Notes under the pieces: model-generated | Seen by the model: only the letters and a program-made list of their open reading frames with translations | Database searches by the model: none | What the model was told of the DNA's origin: nothing | Shown: piece by piece, positions 7,573 to 14,202 of the stretch | Numbering within the stretch: position 1 is the stretch's first letter | How the letters are laid out: each line of letters opens with the position of its first letter | Position numbers and translations under genes: made by a program | Assembly (NCBI GenBank): GCA_964583185.1 | Contig: CAZOVL010000076.1 | Span: forward strand, 1-14,202 | Direction of reading: 5' to 3' | DNA length: 14,202 bases | Source: Bacteroides_E sp964583185 | GTDB lineage: Bacteria > Bacteroidota > Bacteroidia > Bacteroidales > Bacteroidaceae

Positions 7573-8322
7573 ATGTTAGAGATAAAAAATCTTGAAGCCA
7601 ACATAGGTGAGAAAAAAATATTAAAAGGCATTAATCTTACAATTAATAAAGGTGAGGTGCACGCCATTATGGGACCTAATGGTTCAGGCAAGAGTACACT
7701 GAGTAGTGTGCTTGTTGGTAACCCTAATTTTGAAGTAGCTAAAGGTGAAGTAACCTTTATGGGAAAAAACCTTCTCGATATGGAGCCTGAAGTACGTAGC
7801 AAAGAAGGAATCTTCTTAAGTTTCCAATACCCTGTTGAAATACCGGGAGTAAGTATGGTTAACTTTATGCGTGCTGCAGTGAACGAACATCGCAAATATA
7901 AAGGAGAAGAACCTTTGACGGCTAGTGAGTTCTTAAAGCTTATGCGTGAAAAACGTGCTTTGGTAGAAATGGATAATAAGTTGACAGGACGCTCTGTGAA
8001 TGAAGGTTTTTCAGGAGGGGAGAAGAAACGTAATGAAATTTTCCAAATGGCAATGTTGGAACCTAAGTTGAGCATATTAGATGAAACGGATTCCGGATTG
8101 GATATTGATGCTTTACGCATTGTTGCCGATGGGGTTAACAAATTAAGAACACCGGAGAATAGTGCCATTGTTATTACTCACTATCAACGTTTATTGAATT
8201 ATATTAAACCGGATTTTGTTCACGTGTTGTATAATGGTAGAATTGTAAAATCGGCAGGTCCTGAATTAGCTCTGGAGTTAGAGGAAAAAGGATACGATTG
8301 GATTAAAGAAATAGAGAAGTAA
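7573..8322 (+). CDS. sufC: Fe-S cluster assembly ATPase SufC
   Basis: SufC is the ABC-type ATPase of the soluble SufBCD complex; its ATP-driven dimerisation reshapes SufB-SufD. The 249 aa contain Walker A GPNGSGKST (34-42), the ABC signature SGGEKKR (147-153), Walker B ending in D170-E171, a D-loop SGLD and the H-loop His203. There are no membrane segments, as expected. The start is the ATG at 7573. An ATG at 7562 in another frame encodes only MTEQC and stops at 7577-7579, overlapping the sufC start. sufC is separated from sufD by only 2 nt, so translation is probably coupled. Confidence 0.97.
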   Translation: MLEIKNLEANIGEKKILKGINLTINKGEVHAIMGPNGSGKSTLSSVLVGNPNFEVAKGEVTFMGKNLLDMEPEVRSKEGIFLSFQYPVEIPGVSMVNFMRAAVNEHRKYKGEEPLTASEFLKLMREKRALVEMDNKLTGRSVNEGFSGGEKKRNEIFQMAMLEPKLSILDETDSGLDIDALRIVADGVNKLRTPENSAIVITHYQRLLNYIKPDFVHVLYNGRIVKSAGPELALELEEKGYDWIKEIEK

Positions 8323-8324
8323 GT

Positions 8325-9674
8325 ATGCGGATAGAACAACAATATATAGATCTGTTTTCACAAGCTGAAGATATGATTTATAAGCACAGTCCTGATCTGC
8401 TGAATGCCCCTCGGGCCAAAGCTTTAGAGGATTTCAATAAAAAAGGTTTTCCTACTCGTAAGGAGGAGAACTATAAACATACTGATGTAGGAAAATATTT
8501 TGAACCCGATTATGGATTGAATCTGAATCGTTTATCCATTCCGGTTAATCCCTACGAGGTGTTTAAATGTAATGTACCCAATATGGAAACGGATGTTCAC
8601 TTTGTGGTGAATGATAGTTTCTATTCAGGGGCAGAGAAGCCTGACTATGATTTACCTGAGGGAGTTATTTTTGGGGGCTTAAGTGAGGTGGCCAGAGAGC
8701 ACCCTGAACTGTTAAAAGATTACTATGGTAAGATTGCCAACACAGAGGAAGATGCTATTGCTGCATTTAATACGGCTTTTGTACAAGATGGAGTGGTGTT
8801 TTACATCCCTAAAAATGTAATTGTTGAGCAACCCATACAATTGATAAATATTTTACGTGCCGATGTTGATTTCTTGATGAATCGTAGAATCTTGGTTATT
8901 GTAGGTGATAATGCTCAGGCGCGTTTACTTATATGTGACCATACGATGGATAATGTGAAATTCTTATCCACTCAGGTAGTTGAAGTTTTTGTGGGCGAAA
9001 ATGCACAGTTTGATATGTATGAGTTGGAAGAGGTGCACACTGACTCGGTTAAGTTTAGTAATTTATACGTTCATCAGTCGGCAAATAGTAATGTATTGTT
9101 AAACGGAATGACTCTACATAATGGCGTGACCCGTAATACTACTAAAGTATTTTTAGAAGGAGAGGGAGCACATATCGACTTGTGTGGAATGGCTGTGATT
9201 GATAAAGAACAACACGTAGATAACAACACAGTGATTGATCATAAAGTGCCTAATTGTACTAGCAAGGAGTTATTTAAATATGTTTTAGATGATCATTCGG
9301 TTGGAGTATTCAATGGTTTAGTGTTGGTTCGCCCCGATGCACAGAAAACTTATTCAGAGCAGAGTAATCGGAACATTTGCTTAACAAAAGAGGCTAAAAT
9401 GTATACTCGTCCTCAATTGGAAATTTATGCTGATGATGTGAAGTGTGGTCATGGTGCTACAGTGGGACAATTAGATATGAATGCTCTGTTCTATATGTGT
9501 ACACGCGGAATTTCTCAGAAGGAAGCAAAACTACTCCTTATGTTTGCTTTTGTGAATGAGGTGGTGGATACAATAAGGCTTGAACCGTTAAAAGCTCGTC
9601 TGCACGAGTTGGTTGAGAAGCGTTTCAGAGGTGAACTCGGTGGTTGTAGAGAGTGTCGTTGTATCACCCGATAA
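8325..9674 (+). CDS. sufD: Fe-S cluster assembly protein SufD
   Basis: SufD is the SufB paralogue that completes the SufBC2D complex and contributes to iron acquisition and cluster building at the SufB-SufD interface. The 449 aa have the SufB/SufD core with the conserved motif KCGHGATVGQL. H376 corresponds to E. coli SufD H360, the residue important for cluster formation. Near the C-terminus KEAKLLLMFAFVNEV is typical of the family. The protein ends in a Cys-rich tail with C441, C444 and C446 (C-x2-C-x-C), not present in E. coli SufD as far as I recall. The ATG at 8325 is 2 nt after the sufC stop; sufS starts 16 nt after the sufD stop. Confidence 0.95.
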   Translation: MRIEQQYIDLFSQAEDMIYKHSPDLLNAPRAKALEDFNKKGFPTRKEENYKHTDVGKYFEPDYGLNLNRLSIPVNPYEVFKCNVPNMETDVHFVVNDSFYSGAEKPDYDLPEGVIFGGLSEVAREHPELLKDYYGKIANTEEDAIAAFNTAFVQDGVVFYIPKNVIVEQPIQLINILRADVDFLMNRRILVIVGDNAQARLLICDHTMDNVKFLSTQVVEVFVGENAQFDMYELEEVHTDSVKFSNLYVHQSANSNVLLNGMTLHNGVTRNTTKVFLEGEGAHIDLCGMAVIDKEQHVDNNTVIDHKVPNCTSKELFKYVLDDHSVGVFNGLVLVRPDAQKTYSEQSNRNICLTKEAKMYTRPQLEIYADDVKCGHGATVGQLDMNALFYMCTRGISQKEAKLLLMFAFVNEVVDTIRLEPLKARLHELVEKRFRGELGGCRECRCITR

Positions 9675-9690
9675 AACTGATTCAATTTCT

Positions 9691-10905
9691 ATGTATGATA
9701 TAAATAAAATACGTGAGGATTTTCCTATACTTAGTCGTAAGGTATATGATAAACCTTTGGTGTATTTAGATAATGCTGCTACTGTTCAAAAGCCTCACAG
9801 TATGGTGGAGGTCTTAGTCAATGAGTATTTTTCTTGTAATGCTAACGTACACAGAGGAGTGCATTATCTATCGCAGAAGGCTACAGAACTTCACGAAGCT
9901 TCTCGGGAAGTGGTTAGTGCATTTATCAATGCCAAGAGTATAAATGAAGTTATTTTTACTCCTGGAACAACAGGTTCCATAAATATGCTGGCTTCCACCT
10001 TTGGACAAGGCTTTCTAAAAGAAGGCGATGAAGTGATTGTTTCAACTATGGAACATCATAGCAACATTGTGCCTTGGCAGCTTTTAGAAATAAACAGAGG
10101 GATAAAGCTTCGGGTTATTCCAATTTCAGATGCCGGAGAGTTAGACCTAGACGCTTTAGAACAGCTGATTTCTAAACGAACAAAACTGATTTCGATAGTA
10201 CACATATCAAATGTATTAGGCACGATCAATCCCATCAAAAAAATCATTGATAGAGCACACGCTGATAACATTCCGGTATTGGTAGATGGAGCACAATCTA
10301 TCTCCCACTTAAAAATAGATGTCCAAGCATTAGATGTAGACTTCTTTGCTTTTTCTGCACATAAAGCCTATGGACCTACAGGTGTAGGAGTGTTGTATGG
10401 TAAAGAAGAATGGTTAGATCGTTTACCTCCCTATCAAGGAGGAGGTGAGATGATTCAACGAGTGAGCTTTGAAGGAACTACCTTTAATGAATTACCTTTT
10501 AAGTTTGAAGCGGGTACACCCAATTTTGTGGGTACAACTGGTATGGCTAAAGCGTTGGAGTATATGCAAGACTTAGGCTTAGATGCTATTGCTCAACACG
10601 AACACGAGTTGTTGACATACGCCACACAACGCTTAAAAGAGGTTGAAGGGCTTCGTATTTATGGTGAGGCTCAAGAGAAAAGTAGTGTGATTTCTTTTCT
10701 GGTGGGAAATATTCATCCCTTTGATTTGGGTACTTTGCTCGATCGGCTAGGTATTGCAGTACGTACCGGACACCATTGTGCTCAACCCTTAATGGAACGA
10801 TACGGTATTGAAGGAACAGTACGCGCTTCTTTTGCTTTATATAATACCAAGGAAGAGGTGGACGTCTTAGTAGAAGGAATTCAGCAAGTGTCGAAAATGT
10901 TTTAA
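9691..10905 (+). CDS. sufS: cysteine desulfurase SufS
   Basis: SufS is the PLP-dependent cysteine desulfurase that takes sulfur from L-cysteine as an enzyme persulfide and passes it toward SufB. The 404-aa class-V aminotransferase fold has the PLP lysine K225 in SAHKAYGPTG and the active-site cysteine C363 in RTGHHCAQPLM, matching E. coli K226 and C364. The frame is open back to a TTG at 9613, but those 26 extra residues overlap the end of sufD in another frame and are not family-like. The ATG at 9691 starts MYDINKIREDFPILS, the normal SufS N-terminus. The usual partner (SufE or SufU) is not encoded in this window. Confidence 0.96.
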   Translation: MYDINKIREDFPILSRKVYDKPLVYLDNAATVQKPHSMVEVLVNEYFSCNANVHRGVHYLSQKATELHEASREVVSAFINAKSINEVIFTPGTTGSINMLASTFGQGFLKEGDEVIVSTMEHHSNIVPWQLLEINRGIKLRVIPISDAGELDLDALEQLISKRTKLISIVHISNVLGTINPIKKIIDRAHADNIPVLVDGAQSISHLKIDVQALDVDFFAFSAHKAYGPTGVGVLYGKEEWLDRLPPYQGGGEMIQRVSFEGTTFNELPFKFEAGTPNFVGTTGMAKALEYMQDLGLDAIAQHEHELLTYATQRLKEVEGLRIYGEAQEKSSVISFLVGNIHPFDLGTLLDRLGIAVRTGHHCAQPLMERYGIEGTVRASFALYNTKEEVDVLVEGIQQVSKMF

Positions 10906-10922
10906 TATTAATATTGAATAAT

Positions 10923-11381
10923 ATGAAGAATCTATTATTACTAACTATTCTTATTGCTTTATTTTCTTGTTCCGGTGGTGCAAAGAAAAATCAAGCGACC
11001 GATGTGTCTGCAGACAATATAGAGGTTTCCGATGATATACAAATTTTTGATGATGGGCATTATGCTGAAAACTCATTGGATTATTGGGGCGTTTATCAGG
11101 GAATTTTACCTGCTGCCGATTGTCCCGGTATAGAGACGACTTTAACGATTAATGAAGATCATACTTTTAGTCTTAAATTGGTTTATATAGATCGCGATAG
11201 CTCTTTTGATAGTAGGGGTACGTATACTTTAGAGAAAAGCTATTTAACTCTAACCTTTACCAATGGAGAGGAAACAGAGTATTATTTTATAGGCGAAAAT
11301 ACGGCTACTCGCTTGACTGCCGATAAAGAGTTCATTGAAGGAGAATTAGCTACTCAATATGTTTTAACTAAAGTAGAATAA
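10923..11381 (+). CDS. NlpE-like lipoprotein
   Basis: A 152-aa predicted lipoprotein. The N-terminus MKNLLLLTILIALFSC is a short lipoprotein signal peptide with lipobox LFSC, so the mature protein would begin at C16 and be envelope-anchored. After an acidic linker, residues 56-150 match the NlpE N-terminal domain, a small beta-barrel known from the E. coli copper/surface-stress sensor: GVYQGILPAADCPGIETTL, then an FSLKLVYIDRD strand and GTYTLE. The usual CxxC is reduced here to A64-x-x-C67. There is no second NlpE domain. The ATG at 10923 is preferred over the TTG at 10914 because it starts the signal peptide cleanly. It lies 17 nt after sufS with no promoter box in between, so it probably shares the suf transcript. 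Ligand and function are unknown. Confidence 0.8.
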   Translation: MKNLLLLTILIALFSCSGGAKKNQATDVSADNIEVSDDIQIFDDGHYAENSLDYWGVYQGILPAADCPGIETTLTINEDHTFSLKLVYIDRDSSFDSRGTYTLEKSYLTLTFTNGEETEYYFIGENTATRLTADKEFIEGELATQYVLTKVE

Positions 11382-11406
11382 TGTTTTTTATGACAAGATA
11401 AGGGGG

Positions 11407-11447
11407 AAACGGTGATAGTCATTCATAATGCTATACACCGTTTTTTT
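11407..11447 (+). terminator. intrinsic terminator of the suf block
   Basis: AAACGGTG (11407-11414) pairs with CACCGTTT (11436-11443), extended inside by ATAG/CTAT with a one-base bulge. The run of seven T at 11441-11447 completes a Rho-independent terminator 26 bases after the lipoprotein stop codon. It marks the end of the rimP-to-lipoprotein or suf transcript. Confidence 0.85.
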
Positions 11448-11472
11448 GTGAAAAATAAAATTGAAATCTTTT

Positions 11473-12081
11473 ATGTTACTGTCACACTTTAATAATGATA
11501 ATATCCTTGAGGCGGGTTGCGATGAAGCCGGCCGAGGATGTTTGGCGGGTTCTGTTTTTGCTGCAGCCGTAATTCTTCCTCCGGATTTCAAAAATGAGAT
11601 TCTTACAGATTCTAAAAAACTTACCGGAAAAAAGCGGTATGAGTTACGTCCTATTATTGAGAAAGAAGCTCTTGCTTGGGCTGTAGGTGTTGTTGAGCCT
11701 AAAGAAATTGATAAAATAAACATCTTAAATGCCTCTTTTTTAGCAATGCATCGTGCCATAGAACAACTAAAGGTAAAACCGGAATATTTACTCATTGATG
11801 GGAATCGATTTAAACCATACAAAAAGATACCCTATTCCACCATTGTAAAAGGAGATGCAACCTATTTATCTATTGCAGCTGCCTCCATTCTAGCCAAGAC
11901 TTATCGTGATGATTATATGAATGAGCTACATGCTCTCTATCCTCAATACGATTGGAATAATAATAAAGGGTACCCTACGAAAAAACATCGTCAAGGCATT
12001 AAAGAATTTGGAGTTACTCCCTACCATCGTGGCAGCTTTAATTTACTGGGAGAAGAAAAACAGCTATCCATTGACTTTTAA
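11473..12081 (+). CDS. rnhB: ribonuclease HII
   Basis: RNase HII cuts the RNA strand of RNA-DNA hybrids and starts removal of single ribonucleotides from DNA. The 202 aa carry the four metal-binding acidic residues D17 and E18 (CDEAGRG), D109 (LIDGNR) and D128 (VKGDATY), equivalent to E. coli D16, E17, D108 and D126. SIAAASILAKTYRD and the C-terminal NKGYPTKKH and TPYHRGSF are family motifs. I chose the ATG at 11473 over the TTG at 11461 because MLLSHF fits the family N-terminus and the extra MKSF does not. It starts just 25 bases after the suf-block terminator. I see no clear TAnnTTTG promoter, so it may depend on readthrough or a weak promoter overlapping the terminator. Confidence 0.95.
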   Translation: MLLSHFNNDNILEAGCDEAGRGCLAGSVFAAAVILPPDFKNEILTDSKKLTGKKRYELRPIIEKEALAWAVGVVEPKEIDKINILNASFLAMHRAIEQLKVKPEYLLIDGNRFKPYKKIPYSTIVKGDATYLSIAAASILAKTYRDDYMNELHALYPQYDWNNNKGYPTKKHRQGIKEFGVTPYHRGSFNLLGEEKQLSIDF

Positions 12082-12137
12082 TTTCGTCAATAAATTGTAT
12101 TTCAACTCTTTTCGTGCGATAAAGTGTACTAAAGAAT

Positions 12138-12166
12138 GTTGATTATCCTCGTTTTTCGTAACTTTG
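12138..12166 (+). promoter_or_regulatory. promoter of gpmI
   Basis: TAACTTTG at 12159-12166 is an exact TAnnTTTG -7 box. GTTG at 12138-12141 could be the -33 element, though the 17-nt spacing is shorter than the usual 19-21. Transcription would start near 12171, leaving an AT-rich leader of about 50 nt without a Shine-Dalgarno sequence. Confidence 0.7.
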
Positions 12167-12221
12167 TGAAGAATTATTTGTTATCAAGTAGAAAAGTTAT
12201 AAACAATATAAAAATAAGAAT

Positions 12222-13733
12222 ATGGAAAAGAAAGCACTCTTAGTTATCCTTGATGGATGGGGAATAGGAGATAAAGGTAAAGCAGACGTAATTTATAACA
12301 CAGAAACTCCTTATTGGGACTATTTAGTGGAGAATTACCCTCATTCTGAACTACAAGCTAGTGGTGAAAATGTTGGGCTTCCTGATGGACAAATGGGTAA
12401 CTCGGAAGTAGGCCATTTGAATATTGGAGGTGGACGTGTGGTTTATCAAGATTTGGTGAAAATAAACAAAGCCTGTGAAGATAACTCCATTGCTCAAATT
12501 CCTGAAGTGGTTGCTGCTTATACTTACGCCAAAGAAAATAATAAAAAACTACACCTATTGGGTTTGGTTTCAGATGGAGGAGTACACAGCTCTTTAGATC
12601 ACCTGTTTAAATTATGTGAACTATCTAAAGACTACGGATTAGATAAGACGTTTGTACACTGTTTTATGGATGGGCGCGATACTGACCCTCAAAGTGGTAA
12701 AGGTTTTATTGAACAATTAGTTCAAAAGAACAGTGAAACATCAACACATATTGCTTCAATCATTGGTCGTTACTACGCAATGGATAGAGATAAACGTTGG
12801 GAGCGTGTAAGAGAAGCCTATGATTTACTAGTACATGGAGTAGGAAATAAAGCTACGGATATGGTTCAGGCAGTAGCAGAGTCTTATGCTGATGGAGTTA
12901 CTGATGAGTTTATGAAACCCATTGTAAATAGTACGGTAGATGGAAAAATTGAAGAAGGTGATGTAGTTATTTTCTTTAATTTCCGCAACGACCGTGCCAA
13001 AGAATTGACCATTGTGCTGACTCAACAAAGTATGCCCGATCAAGGAATGGAGATTATTCCTAATCTGCAATATTACACTATGACTCCTTATGATGCAGAA
13101 TTTAAAGGCTTACACATTCTATTCAATAAAGAAAATGTGGAAAATACATTAGGAGAATATGTTTCATCTAAAGGATTGAAACAACTTCATATGGCTGAAA
13201 CAGAAAAATATGCACACGTAACCTTTTTCTTTAACGGGGGGCGTGAAGAGCCATTCCCCGGTGAAGATCGTATTTTAGTTCCTTCTCCAAAAGTTGCTAC
13301 TTACGATTTGAAACCTGAAATGAGTGCTTACGAAGTGAAAGATAAATTGGTTGAGGCATTGAACAAACAAGAGTACAATTTTATTGTGGTGAACTACGCT
13401 AATGGTGATATGGTGGGGCATACCGGTGTATACGAAGCCATAGAGAAAGCCGTTATTGCTGTAGATGCTTGTCTTAAAGAGACAATAGAAACAGCAAAAG
13501 CAAATGGTTATGAAGCCATTGTTATTGCTGACCACGGTAATGCTGACCACGCATTGAATAATGACGGTACACCTAATACAGCACACTCTTTAAATCCTGT
13601 TCCTTGTATTTATGTAACTGAAAACAAAGAAGCGAAAGTGGGCAATGGTCGTTTGGCCGATGTGGCTCCAACCATTCTGAAAATTATGGGATTGGAACAA
13701 CCTAAAGATATGACCGGTAAGGTTTTAATCTAA
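12222..13733 (+). CDS. gpmI: 2,3-bisphosphoglycerate-independent phosphoglycerate mutase
   Basis: This enzyme interconverts 3- and 2-phosphoglycerate in glycolysis and gluconeogenesis, using two Mn ions and a phosphoserine intermediate. The 503 aa are normal length for the alkaline-phosphatase-superfamily iPGM. Visible motifs: metal-binding D11 in LDGWG, catalytic S61 in MGNSEVGHLN, GLVSDGGVHSS, FMDGRDTDP, GRYYAMDRDKRW, FFNFRNDRAKEL, NYANGDMVGHTG and IADHGNADH, together supplying the substrate and metal ligands. It has its own promoter at 12138-12166 and its own terminator at 13768-13805, so it is probably monocistronic. Confidence 0.97.
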   Translation: MEKKALLVILDGWGIGDKGKADVIYNTETPYWDYLVENYPHSELQASGENVGLPDGQMGNSEVGHLNIGGGRVVYQDLVKINKACEDNSIAQIPEVVAAYTYAKENNKKLHLLGLVSDGGVHSSLDHLFKLCELSKDYGLDKTFVHCFMDGRDTDPQSGKGFIEQLVQKNSETSTHIASIIGRYYAMDRDKRWERVREAYDLLVHGVGNKATDMVQAVAESYADGVTDEFMKPIVNSTVDGKIEEGDVVIFFNFRNDRAKELTIVLTQQSMPDQGMEIIPNLQYYTMTPYDAEFKGLHILFNKENVENTLGEYVSSKGLKQLHMAETEKYAHVTFFFNGGREEPFPGEDRILVPSPKVATYDLKPEMSAYEVKDKLVEALNKQEYNFIVVNYANGDMVGHTGVYEAIEKAVIAVDACLKETIETAKANGYEAIVIADHGNADHALNNDGTPNTAHSLNPVPCIYVTENKEAKVGNGRLADVAPTILKIMGLEQPKDMTGKVLI

Positions 13734-13767
13734 CCTTGATTCGTTAAAATAAATTATTTTAATATAC

Positions 13768-13805
13768 AAATATGCTCTTGCAAGTTATTGTAAGGGCATA
13801 TTTTT
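13768..13805 (+). terminator. strong intrinsic terminator after gpmI
   Basis: AAATATGCTCTTGCAA (13768-13783) pairs with TTGTAAGGGCATATTT (13788-13803) over 16 bp with two G-U pairs, closing a GTTA loop. Five T (13801-13805) follow, the first three also in the stem. It lies 35 bases after the gpmI stop. Confidence 0.9.
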
Positions 13806-13822
13806 ACTTATGAAATAAAGCA

Positions 13823-14202
13823 ATGATTGAAATAGGAAATGTTATTGTAACCCTGGATTTATTTAAGACTTTCTTTTTGTGTGACTTATCACATTGTAAA
13901 GGCATTTGCTGTGTTGAAGGAGATGCAGGTGCTCCTGTGGCAAAAGAGGAGGTAGAGTATTTAAAGGAAGTTTTACCTGTGGTGTGGGATGATTTAGCTC
14001 CTGAAGCACAAGAGTTAATCAATAAGCAAGGAGTTATATATACCGATGAAGATGGTGAGTTGGTTACTTCTATTGTAAATGGTAAAGATTGTGTGTTTAC
14101 TTGTTATGATGCTGATGGAACCTGCTTTTGCTCCATTGAAAAAGCATATAGAGAAGGGAAAACATCCTTTTATAAACCTATTTCTTGTCATTTATATCCC
14201 AT
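13823..14202 (+). CDS. DUF3109 family Cys-rich protein (partial, 3' end outside window)
   Basis: The ATG at 13823 opens a frame that continues past the window end (126 complete codons plus 2 bases). The sequence is recognisable as a DUF3109 protein of Bacteroidota: FLCDLSHCKGICCVEGDAGA, VVWDDLAPEAQ, TSIVNGKDCVFTCYD and KPISCHLYP. Nine cysteines are visible (C20, C25, C29, C30, C90, C94, C101, C103, C122). Their grouping resembles the Cys clusters of YkgJ/UPF0153-type proteins, which are thought to bind zinc or an Fe-S cluster; the ligand here is not established. There is no signal peptide or membrane segment. The start is only 17 bases after the gpmI terminator, so its promoter is unclear; TATTTTTA at 13799-13806 is a degenerate -7 candidate inside the terminator. 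Confidence 0.88.
   Translation, partial: MIEIGNVIVTLDLFKTFFLCDLSHCKGICCVEGDAGAPVAKEEVEYLKEVLPVVWDDLAPEAQELINKQGVIYTDEDGELVTSIVNGKDCVFTCYDADGTCFCSIEKAYREGKTSFYKPISCHLYP

Noticed and set aside
7542..8168. 208-aa minus-strand ORF opposite sufC
   Set aside because: sufC on the plus strand has all ABC ATPase motifs and explains the codon bias. The antisense product matches no family I know and has no promoter box.
11388..11822. 144-aa minus-strand ORF opposite rnhB
   Set aside because: It overlaps the terminator at 11407-11447 and the catalytic core of rnhB, which is clearly coding on the other strand.
11921..12142. 73-aa plus-strand ORF overlapping the end of rnhB
   Set aside because: It overlaps rnhB by 160 bases in another frame, with low-complexity Ile/Lys/Leu composition. 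It is a shadow.
13804..14022. 72-aa minus-strand ORF near the right end
   Set aside because: It lies opposite the DUF3109 gene, whose plus-strand frame shows clear family motifs.

Overview
The window is an AT-rich bacterial chromosome segment from the Bacteroidota, most likely order Bacteroidales. Several things point there: promoters of the TAnnTTTG type, A/T-rich leaders without Shine-Dalgarno sequences, an IF2 with a very long Lys/Glu-rich linker, a DUF3109 gene, and the gene order rimP-nusA-infB-cvpA-sufBCDS. I cannot assign a genus. There is no sign of mobile DNA, CRISPR, phage or defence genes. This is a housekeeping region.

Layout. Bases 1-290 hold the possible last codons of an upstream plus-strand gene, a terminator that works on both strands, and a small minus-strand ORF (99-272, 57 aa) with its own promoter-like box. 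Bases 291-588 are empty. A promoter at 589-620 starts a long plus-strand transcription unit. Its short leader carries an 8-codon micro-ORF whose stop codon lies in the loop of a terminator-like hairpin (646-669). Next come rimP, nusA and infB (30S maturation, transcription elongation/termination, translation initiation). An inverted-repeat spacer separates nusA from infB. A second, strongly structured spacer (5428-5521) separates infB from cvpA, a small membrane protein gene. The Fe-S assembly genes sufB, sufC, sufD and sufS follow closely. An NlpE-like lipoprotein gene sits 17 nt after sufS, and a terminator (11407-11447) closes the block.

After that come rnhB (RNase HII), a promoter at 12159-12166 driving gpmI (cofactor-independent phosphoglycerate mutase), a strong terminator (13768-13805), and a DUF3109 Cys-rich gene cut by the window end.

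How they work together. RimP, NusA and IF2 link ribosome maturation, transcription and translation initiation. SufBCD forms the Fe-S scaffold/ATPase complex and SufS supplies its sulfur. No SufE, SufU or SufA is present here, so the sulfur acceptor and carrier must be elsewhere. Key catalytic residues are intact in the enzymes checked. Four start codons were placed downstream of the longest open frame (cvpA 5534, sufS 9691, lipoprotein 10923, rnhB 11473), because the longer versions need TTG starts and add non-family residues.

I found no clear new system. The best leads are the rimP leader (possible attenuator), the structured infB-cvpA spacer, the Cys-rich SufD tail, and an NlpE-like protein that lacks one Cys of the usual CxxC.
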